This document shows, in pieces, positions 58,986 through 64,000 of a DNA stretch of 64,000 nucleotides. The stretch is taken from NCBI GenBank assembly GCA_905221385.1, contig CAJNCV010000004.1, forward strand, positions 1 to 64,000, given 5' to 3'. Numbering within the stretch: position 1 is the stretch's first letter; every line of letters begins with the position of its first letter. Under the pieces are notes generated by a model. The model saw only the letters and a program-made list of their open reading frames with translations. It did no database searches and was not told the origin of the DNA. Both the position numbers and the translations under genes were made by a program. Source of the DNA: a bacterium. GTDB lineage: Bacteria; Bacillota; Bacilli; Lactobacillales; Streptococcaceae.

Positions 58986-59993
58986 ATGAAGAAAACATGG
59001 AAAGTGTTTTTAACGCTTGTAACAGCTCTTGTAGCTGTCGTGTTGGTGGCCTGTGGCCAAGGAACTGCTTCTAAGGACAACAAAGAAACAGAACTCAAGA
59101 AAATTGACTTTATCCTAGACTGGACACCAAACACCAACCACACAGGGCTTTATGTTGCCAAGGAAAAAGGTTATTTCAAAGAAGCTGGTGTTGATGTTGA
59201 TTTGAAATTGCCACCTGAAGAAAGCTCGTCTGACTTGGTGATTAATGGCAAGGCACCGTTTGCTATCTATTTCCAAGACTACATGGCTAAAAAATTGGAA
59301 AAAGGTGCAGGAATTACTGCCGTTGCCGCTATCGTTGAGCACAATACATCAGGAATCATCTCACGCAAATCTGACAATGTAAGCAGTCCAAAGGACTTGG
59401 TTGGCAAGAAATACGGAACTTGGAATGACCCAACCGAGCTTGCTATGTTGAAAACCTTGGTAGAATCTCAAGGCGGAGACTTCGAGAAGGTCGAAAAAGT
59501 ACCAAATAACGACTCAAACTCGATTACACCGATTGCCAATGGGGTCTTTGACACTGCTTGGATCTACTACGGTTGGGATGGTATTCTTGCCAAATCTCAA
59601 GGCGTAGATGCTAACTTCATGTATTTGAAAGACTATGTCAAGGAATTTGATTACTACTCACCCGTTATCATCGCAAACAACGACTATCTAAAAGACAACA
59701 AGGAAGAAGCTCGCAAAGTCATCCAAGCGATCAAAAAAGGTTACCAATACGCTATGGAACACCCAGAAGAAGCAGCGGATATCCTCATCAAGAATGCGCC
59801 TGAACTCAAAGAAAAACATGACTTTGTCATCGAATCTCAAAAATACTTGTCAAAAGAATACGCAAGCGACAAGGAAAAATGGGGACAATTTGACGCAGCT
59901 CGCTGGAATGCCTTCTACAAATGGGATAAAGAAAATGGTATCCTTAAAGAAGACTTGACAGACAAAGGCTTCACTAACGAATTTGTGAAATAA
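58986..59993 (+). CDS. Substrate-binding lipoprotein, NMT1/THI5-like
   Basis: A 335-residue lipoprotein starting MKKTWKVFLTL; the lipobox LVACG has the lipidated C23. AAAGAGG at 58971-58977 gives good spacing to 58986; ATGs at 58932 and 58980 do not. The mature protein is NMT1/THI5-like (IDFILDWTPNTNHTGLYVAKEKGYF). These periplasmic-type receptors bind HMP or formylaminopyrimidine. It is expressed under the TPP riboswitch. Confidence 0.92.
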   Translation: MKKTWKVFLTLVTALVAVVLVACGQGTASKDNKETELKKIDFILDWTPNTNHTGLYVAKEKGYFKEAGVDVDLKLPPEESSSDLVINGKAPFAIYFQDYMAKKLEKGAGITAVAAIVEHNTSGIISRKSDNVSSPKDLVGKKYGTWNDPTELAMLKTLVESQGGDFEKVEKVPNNDSNSITPIANGVFDTAWIYYGWDGILAKSQGVDANFMYLKDYVKEFDYYSPVIIANNDYLKDNKEEARKVIQAIKKGYQYAMEHPEEAADILIKNAPELKEKHDFVIESQKYLSKEYASDKEKWGQFDAARWNAFYKWDKENGILKEDLTDKGFTNEFVK

Positions 59994-60721
59994 TGACAGA
60001 AATTAGACTAGAACACGTAGGCTATGCCTATGGCGCTGAAAAGATTTTAGAGGACATCAACCTGCAGGTGACTTCGGGTGAAGTGGTTTCTATCCTAGGT
60101 CCAAGTGGTGTAGGAAAGACCACCCTCTTTAACCTAATCGCTGGAATTTTAGAAGTTCAGTCTGGGCGAATTGTCCTTGACGGCGAGGAAAATCCTAAGG
60201 GGCGCGTGAGTTATATGTTGCAAAAGGATCTCCTCTTGGAGCACAAAACGGTGCTTGGCAATATCATCCTGCCTCTCTTGATTCAAAAGGTGGATAAGGC
60301 GGAGGCCATTGCCCGAGCGGATGACATCCTTGCGACCTTCCAGCTAACTGCTATACGAGATAAGTATCCCCATGAACTCAGTGGTGGGATGCGCCAGCGT
60401 GTAGCCTTGCTTCGTACCTACCTTTTCGGGCACAAGCTCTTTCTCTTGGATGAGGCATTTAGCGCCTTGGATGAGATGACCAAGATGGAACTCCACGCTT
60501 GGTATCTGGAGATTCATAAGCAGCTGCAGCTGACGACCCTCATCATCACGCATAGTATCGAAGAGGCCCTCAATCTCAGCGACCGCATTTATATCTTGAA
60601 AAATCGTCCTGGGCAGATTGTTTCAGAAATTAAACTAGATTGGACTGCAGATGAGGACAAGGAAGTCCAAAAGATTGCCTACAAACGGCAAATCTTGGCG
60701 AAATTGGGCTTAGATAAGTAG
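59993..60721 (+). CDS. ABC transporter ATPase, thiamine precursor (HMP) type
   Basis: A 242-residue ABC ATPase: Walker A GPSGVGKTT (about 36-44), Q-loop MLQKDLLLEHKT, signature LSGGMRQR, Walker B LFLLDEAFSALDE, H-loop ITHSIEEAL. It begins at the last base of the lipoprotein stop codon (TAATG). Last gene of the thiamine operon; a terminator follows 8 bases after the stop. Confidence 0.95.
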   Translation: MTEIRLEHVGYAYGAEKILEDINLQVTSGEVVSILGPSGVGKTTLFNLIAGILEVQSGRIVLDGEENPKGRVSYMLQKDLLLEHKTVLGNIILPLLIQKVDKAEAIARADDILATFQLTAIRDKYPHELSGGMRQRVALLRTYLFGHKLFLLDEAFSALDEMTKMELHAWYLEIHKQLQLTTLIITHSIEEALNLSDRIYILKNRPGQIVSEIKLDWTADEDKEVQKIAYKRQILAKLGLDK

Positions 60722-60728
60722 AAAAATA

Positions 60729-60770
60729 GGGAGTTGGTGAAGATTATCCTTTACCAGCGCCCTTTTTCTT
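60729..60770 (+). terminator. Terminator of the thiamine operon
   Basis: GGGAGTTGGTGAAG (60729-60742) pairs with CTTTACCAGCGCCC (60749-60762) with two G-U pairs and one mismatch, followed by TTTTTCTTTT. This is the last host signal before the mobile element. Confidence 0.87.
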
Positions 60771-60784
60771 TTAAAAATGAGAAA

Positions 60785-60815
60785 ATTTCGGTATAATAGT
60801 CAATTATACCGAAAT
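60785..60815. repeat. Perfect 13-bp inverted repeat at the core/element junction
   Basis: ATTTCGGTATAAT (60785-60797) and ATTATACCGAAAT (60803-60815) are perfect inverted arms with a 5-base spacer. It lies between the thiamine operon terminator and the integrase gene. Candidate roles are an operator or promoter, part of the attachment site, or integrase arm binding. A second hairpin, GATACATA/TATGTATC followed by T7, lies at 60831-60862. Confidence 0.7.
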
Positions 60816-60830
60816 CATTCTATAATCGTT

Positions 60831-60862
60831 GATACATAAGGGTTTTATGTATCGCTTTTTTT
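60831..60862 (+). terminator. Plus-strand terminator next to integrase
   Basis: GATACATA (60831-60838) and TATGTATC (60846-60853) form an 8-bp stem around AGGGTTT, then GCTTTTTTT. It lies after the inverted repeat and before the integrase 3' end, so it would stop plus-strand readthrough into the element. Confidence 0.75.
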
Positions 60863-60877
60863 ATTTTGTGGACTTTT

Positions 60878-62044
60878 TTAAGAACTTTTTATTTTTTCGA
60901 GGGCAGTTTCAAAGAATGAGACTGCTCTTTTTTGGTTCTCTTTTGATAAATGGCTGTAAGTGTCCATGGTTACAGATATTTTTGCATGGCCAAGTCGTGT
61001 CTGTATCTCCTTGTAAGGTAGACCAGCATTAAGCAAGATACTAGCGTGAGTGTGGCGGAAAGCATGAAAGCCTAAATCAGTACAGTTAGCGTTTTTTAAG
61101 TGCTTATGTAGGCGATAATCAACCTTTCGAGTATTGACATAGTTGTCAAAGCTATCAGAGAATACCTTCTCATAGGTTAAGCCAATGTTTCTACCGTTTT
61201 CTGCTTGTCTTGCTCGGTAGAGACGAAGCATGAGCACTGTTTTATGATCGATATCTAGAACTCTATAGCTTGATTTTGTTTTAGGAGTGTTTACCTGGTT
61301 TAAAATGTTGAGTGTTTTGTTAATATCGATCGTTCCGTTCTGCAGGTCAATATCAGACCATTCCAAAGCCAGACATTCACGGATACGCAGTCCAGTAGCT
61401 AGGAGCGTTTTATAAAGCACAGTATCATAAAAATTGATAAAGGTATTTTCTAGGTTATCGAGATAGGAGAGGAAGTTTTTAAGTTCCTGATCTTGAAAGT
61501 ATTTAATTTCTTGTTTATCTCTAGTTATCTTTCTAGGAATGACAACATCACGAGCAGGGTTATTATCCAATGCCTGGATAGAAACTCCATACTGTAGAAT
61601 ACGTTTATTTAAGGCGTGAAGGTGATTGTATTCTTTATATCCCGTTCCGTCCTGATTGTACTCATCTGCCCACTTATTTACCTGAGTTTGGATAATAACA
61701 GGGGTAAGTTTATCTAGTTTGTAAGTACCAAATGAGGGCAAGAGGTAATTATTTAAGCAGCCTTTTATCTTTATCTGCGTGTTAGTTTTTATGGTATGCT
61801 GGTAAGTTTGCCAAAATAAGTCCACAAGTTCGCTATAGGTTGTTATATGTGAGCGTTGTTTCCGTGTCGAGCCGTTTTTCTCAAATTCTACCTTAACCTG
61901 AGTGGCCTTGTTTCTGAGTTCTTTCTTTGTTCGTGCTGATATGGTAGTCTTGACCTTCTTACCAGTTACAGAATCGATACCAAGACAGATACTGGAGCGG
62001 TAGACTGCTGATCCGTCTTTTTTCGTGTGTTGTGTAATTTTCAT
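60878..62044 (-). CDS. int: Tyrosine recombinase (phage/ICE integrase)
   Basis: A 388-residue site-specific recombinase. It has an N-terminal arm-binding AP2-like domain (about 1-60), a SAM-like core-binding domain (about 65-160) and a C-terminal catalytic domain with R220 (ATGLRIREC), H327-X2-R330 (HAFRH), H353 (LGHAK) and nucleophile Y363 (MDTYSH). Start at 62044 with AAGGAG 8 bases upstream; the ATG at 62074 has no such site. The gene is read toward the host junction, as is usual at the left end of prophages and many integrative elements. Confidence 0.95.
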   Translation of the reverse strand: MKITQHTKKDGSAVYRSSICLGIDSVTGKKVKTTISARTKKELRNKATQVKVEFEKNGSTRKQRSHITTYSELVDLFWQTYQHTIKTNTQIKIKGCLNNYLLPSFGTYKLDKLTPVIIQTQVNKWADEYNQDGTGYKEYNHLHALNKRILQYGVSIQALDNNPARDVVIPRKITRDKQEIKYFQDQELKNFLSYLDNLENTFINFYDTVLYKTLLATGLRIRECLALEWSDIDLQNGTIDINKTLNILNQVNTPKTKSSYRVLDIDHKTVLMLRLYRARQAENGRNIGLTYEKVFSDSFDNYVNTRKVDYRLHKHLKNANCTDLGFHAFRHTHASILLNAGLPYKEIQTRLGHAKISVTMDTYSHLSKENQKRAVSFFETALEKIKSS

Positions 62045-62107
62045 GGTTTTAACTCCTTTTCCATCAGCAGGCAAGCAATTAGAAAAGGTTTTGAGTTTAT
62101 ACCATGC

Positions 62108-62128
62108 GAGGAGCTACGAGAACTCCTC
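62108..62128. repeat. Hairpin upstream of integrase
   Basis: GAGGAG and CTCCTC pair around about nine bases. It sits 64 bases upstream of the integrase start. It could be part of its leader. No further support. Confidence 0.4.
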
Positions 62129-62201
62129 TATTTTCGATTTTAAGCAGTCAGACGGTAAATAATACCAGAGTATGAAACAAGGCGGATATGGGGAATAGAA
62201 A

Positions 62202-62231
62202 AAGTGTATCAACTAAAAAGCTGATACACTT
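62202..62231 (-). terminator. Terminator of the Abi-like gene
   Basis: AAGTGTATCA (62202-62211) and TGATACACTT (62222-62231) are perfect 10-bp arms. Read on minus, a TTTTT run follows. It lies about 90 bases after the Abi-like stop codon. A smaller AACCC/GGGTT hairpin lies between them at about 62288-62301. Confidence 0.8.
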
Positions 62232-62322
62232 ATTTTCTTGTTGTAACCCTGACCTATATAGAGATACAGGCATAGAGCAGTGTAACCCAAAAGGGTTTCT
62301 TTTACGATTAAGAAATATAATA

Positions 62323-63219
62323 TCACTTTTTAGAAATTTTTACAAGTGTTTTAACAAAATTTATGTAGATTTCTACAATTTTCGGATTTTGTTTGTAGTA
62401 ATCTTCATGTTTTTTAGCACGTTTTGCAATTTTGATAAATTCTTTAAAACGCTGTTTTCCTAGTGCTTTACTACAATATTCACGATGCAATACTACGAGG
62501 GAAAATATATCATGTATTTTACGATATTTTATAATATCCCGAGAGATATTAAGCATAGAAGCAAGAGAAGTAATAGAACTTGAAGGGGATAGTGTTTGCT
62601 CTAACACATCCACCAGTATAACATTGCTATGGGCGCAAGCATTACGAATATGGCGAGCATATTTCCCTAACTGCTTCGCTTTTTTTAGCCGTTTATTACT
62701 TGGATATTTATCACAGTACATTTCAACCAAGTAGCATAGATTCCCAAAGTCCATGACTTCAATCAATACCCATATAGGGATATCATTTTTATGTTTGATA
62801 TAAACGTTTTTTAGGTAATGATTTTTTGATAAAGCGTTTTTAGTATTTGTAAACCCTATAGGATTATAGACAGCATAATCCTTTACTATATCGTATCCAT
62901 CAACTTTTGGATTTTTCGTTATAACATCCATTAGAGCAGTTTTGATACTATGTTCAACGTCCAGACAAATATCCATTAGGAAGTAACGTATCTGCATATC
63001 AATTACAGCCAGGTCAGCTAACGTCGCAAATTCTATATTATATTTACCATCTATTTTATTGAAAAGTTTTCGATAGCTCGATATTTTATAGTAGTAGTTC
63101 CGTGTTTGTAATATATCTTTGGCAGTGTTCTGATCAAAAATATTGAACAGAATACCATTTGCGACCATCTTATCTATCAATGCTTGGTAGCTTAAGAGTT
63201 GCTTTCTTTTATCGCTCAT
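62323..63219 (-). CDS. Abi_2-family abortive infection protein (AbiD/AbiF type, HEPN)
   Basis: A 298-residue protein of the Abi_2 family (AbiD/AbiF), recognised by the N-terminal LLSYQALIDKMVANGI, YYYKISSYRKLF and the RYFLMDICLDVEHSIKTAL block. It contains R192-N193-X3-H197 (RNACAHS), the R-X4-H catalytic motif of HEPN ribonucleases, consistent with Abi_2 being assigned to HEPN. Such proteins stop phage growth by killing or arresting the infected cell. It is AT-rich and lies between integrase and a DUF4177 gene, so it is probably a morally protective passenger of the element. Confidence 0.85.
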   Translation of the reverse strand: MSDKRKQLLSYQALIDKMVANGILFNIFDQNTAKDILQTRNYYYKISSYRKLFNKIDGKYNIEFATLADLAVIDMQIRYFLMDICLDVEHSIKTALMDVITKNPKVDGYDIVKDYAVYNPIGFTNTKNALSKNHYLKNVYIKHKNDIPIWVLIEVMDFGNLCYLVEMYCDKYPSNKRLKKAKQLGKYARHIRNACAHSNVILVDVLEQTLSPSSSITSLASMLNISRDIIKYRKIHDIFSLVVLHREYCSKALGKQRFKEFIKIAKRAKKHEDYYKQNPKIVEIYINFVKTLVKISKK

Positions 63220-63305
63220 TATTCTCCTTTCTGTTAATCAATCCTTCAAATTCTCTCTATTTTCGCGCAAAGTAGCTGAAAATCAGGCTATATTGTATAA
63301 AGGTT

Positions 63306-63575
63306 TTAGATAATCTTCTCAAAAACCATTGTAGCCTGGATACGGTCACCACCGCCTAGTCCTTTGCTTCCACCATTGGCGGTTGTGATGGTATGCAGGC
63401 GATAACCTTTTGAAGCTTGTTTATTGATAACATCTTCTAATTCTGTAAGGTTTCCTGATCCAGTGCCGAAAAACTTTTCTTTCAACGTTACCTGGAGGAC
63501 AACATAGTGTAGTCCATTTACTCCAGATGCGGTAGAAAAACTACCTTCTTGTTTTACAGTGTCAAAAAATCCCAT
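63306..63575 (-). CDS. DUF4177 protein
   Basis: An 89-residue protein with the DUF4177 layout (HYVVLQVTLKEKFFGTGSGN, ELEDVINKQASKGYRLHTITTANGG, IQATMVFE). A small beta-rich domain, common in phage lysogeny modules and integrative elements of Firmicutes. No function is known. RBS AAGGAG lies upstream of the ATG. It is in the same orientation as Abi and integrase. Confidence 0.75.
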   Translation of the reverse strand: MGFFDTVKQEGSFSTASGVNGLHYVVLQVTLKEKFFGTGSGNLTELEDVINKQASKGYRLHTITTANGGSKGLGGGDRIQATMVFEKII

Positions 63576-63609
63576 GGGGGTTACTCCTTGTTATACATAT
63601 TTTTATTTG

Positions 63610-64000
63610 TTATTTATCTGACAACGATTTTAATAGGTTTAACACAATCTGTTTATCTTCTTCAGATAGAAAGATGAAGTTTACCAATAATTGAACCTCT
63701 TGAGGGTTTAATGTTCCAAGAGTAAATAGAAAATCATTAAGTTTTTGCTCGGCTTCATTAATAATCTTATCATCTGATAAGTATTCTTCTATGTCATGCT
63801 TGCTTAACTCATTAAAATTTGGAATGAGGTTTTTTAAAATTTCTTCACGATACCTATTTAGAAAATCTTCCCCTTTTAAAATGAATAGACTCTCAGTACC
63901 ATCAGCCATTTTTAATTCATAGTATGCTCTAAAAGCTTTAAAAAAAGCTTCATCTGAACCATCTTTTTGACTAAGTTCTTTTACTGCTTCAATAAAATTA
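63610..64000 (-). CDS. Partial ORF, C-terminal part of a possible phage repressor
   Basis: The frame is open to the right edge on the minus strand: reading upstream from the ATG at 63909 it continues through YYELKM, EAFFKAFR and VKELSQKDGS without a stop. No ribosome-binding site precedes the ATG at 63909, so the start is outside the window. The C terminus (LNPQEVQLLVNFIFLSEEDKQIVLNLLK) resembles tails of XRE-family repressors of temperate phages, but no HTH is visible here. Confidence 0.6.
   Translation of the reverse strand, partial: NFIEAVKELSQKDGSDEAFFKAFRAYYELKMADGTESLFILKGEDFLNRYREEILKNLIPNFNELSKHDIEEYLSDDKIINEAEQKLNDFLFTLGTLNPQEVQLLVNFIFLSEEDKQIVLNLLKSLSDK

Noticed and set aside
62108..62240. 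Hairpins upstream of int as a possible CRISPR or repeat array
   Set aside because: Only single inverted repeats are present, with no direct repeats or regular spacers.

Overview
This window spans the replication-origin region of a streptococcus of the mitis group (S. oralis / S. mitis / S. infantis-like, close to but probably not S. pneumoniae). Three things point there. The gene order parB-htrA-rlmH-tRNA-Arg-comC-comD-comE-tRNA-Glu-tRNA-Asn is the one I know from pneumococcus. A choline-binding murein hydrolase (CbpD type) is present. The ComC precursor ends in a 17-residue peptide (DLRISESIRNLIFPRKK) that looks like an S. oralis-type competence pheromone rather than pneumococcal CSP-1 or CSP-2. 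The species call is inference.

Layout. Bases 1-18 are the 5' end of a tRNA-Glu on the minus strand, followed upstream by its promoter and by the competence sigma factor gene comX. From 685 to 17047 nearly everything is on the minus strand, leading away from the origin: ftsH, hpt, tilS, a serine hydrolase, a 40-residue ORF, divIC, an S4 protein, mfd, pth, ychF, a DUF951 gene, dnaN, dnaA, parB, htrA. oriC lies at 14819-15034, with more DnaA boxes between dnaN and dnaA and between htrA and rlmH. From 17233 most genes are on the plus strand, along the other replichore: rlmH, tRNA-Arg, comCDE, tRNA-Glu, tRNA-Asn, a TetR/YhgE divergent pair, YfhO and ABC-F (both minus), trpS, guaB, recF and yaaA (minus), two M16-like peptidases, rodZ, pgsA, ecfA1-ecfA2-ecfT, mreC-mreD, pcsB, rpsB-tsf, cysK and yigZ (minus), comFA-comFC, hpf, a thiolase, gdpP, rplI, dnaB, veg, cbpD, polA, and a TPP-riboswitch-controlled thiamine/HMP transporter operon. 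At about 60.78 kb the core genome stops. The last 3.2 kb is the integrase end of a mobile element, probably a prophage: a tyrosine recombinase, an Abi_2/HEPN abortive-infection protein, a DUF4177 protein and an ORF running off the window.

How it works together. Three competence layers can be read. ComE direct repeats precede comC and comX. ComX cin-boxes precede comFA (perfect TACGAATA) and cbpD (6 of 8 matches). The products are pheromone signalling (ComCDE), DNA uptake (ComFA/FC) and fratricide lysis (CbpD). Cell-wall control is visible in a CiaR box before htrA and a WalR-like site before pcsB. Chromosome handling is visible in dnaA/dnaN/oriC, orphan parB and three parS-like palindromes lying inside tilS, yfhO and ecfA1.

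No gene-free stretch exceeds 300 bases. The longest gaps are 17713-17995 (tRNA-Arg and comC promoter), 62045-62322 (hairpins behind the integrase), 41653-41876 (rpsB leader), 14819-15034 (oriC) and 28032-28226 (trpS promoter). No CRISPR array, rRNA or complete insertion sequence was seen. I saw no BOX or RUP repeats by eye.
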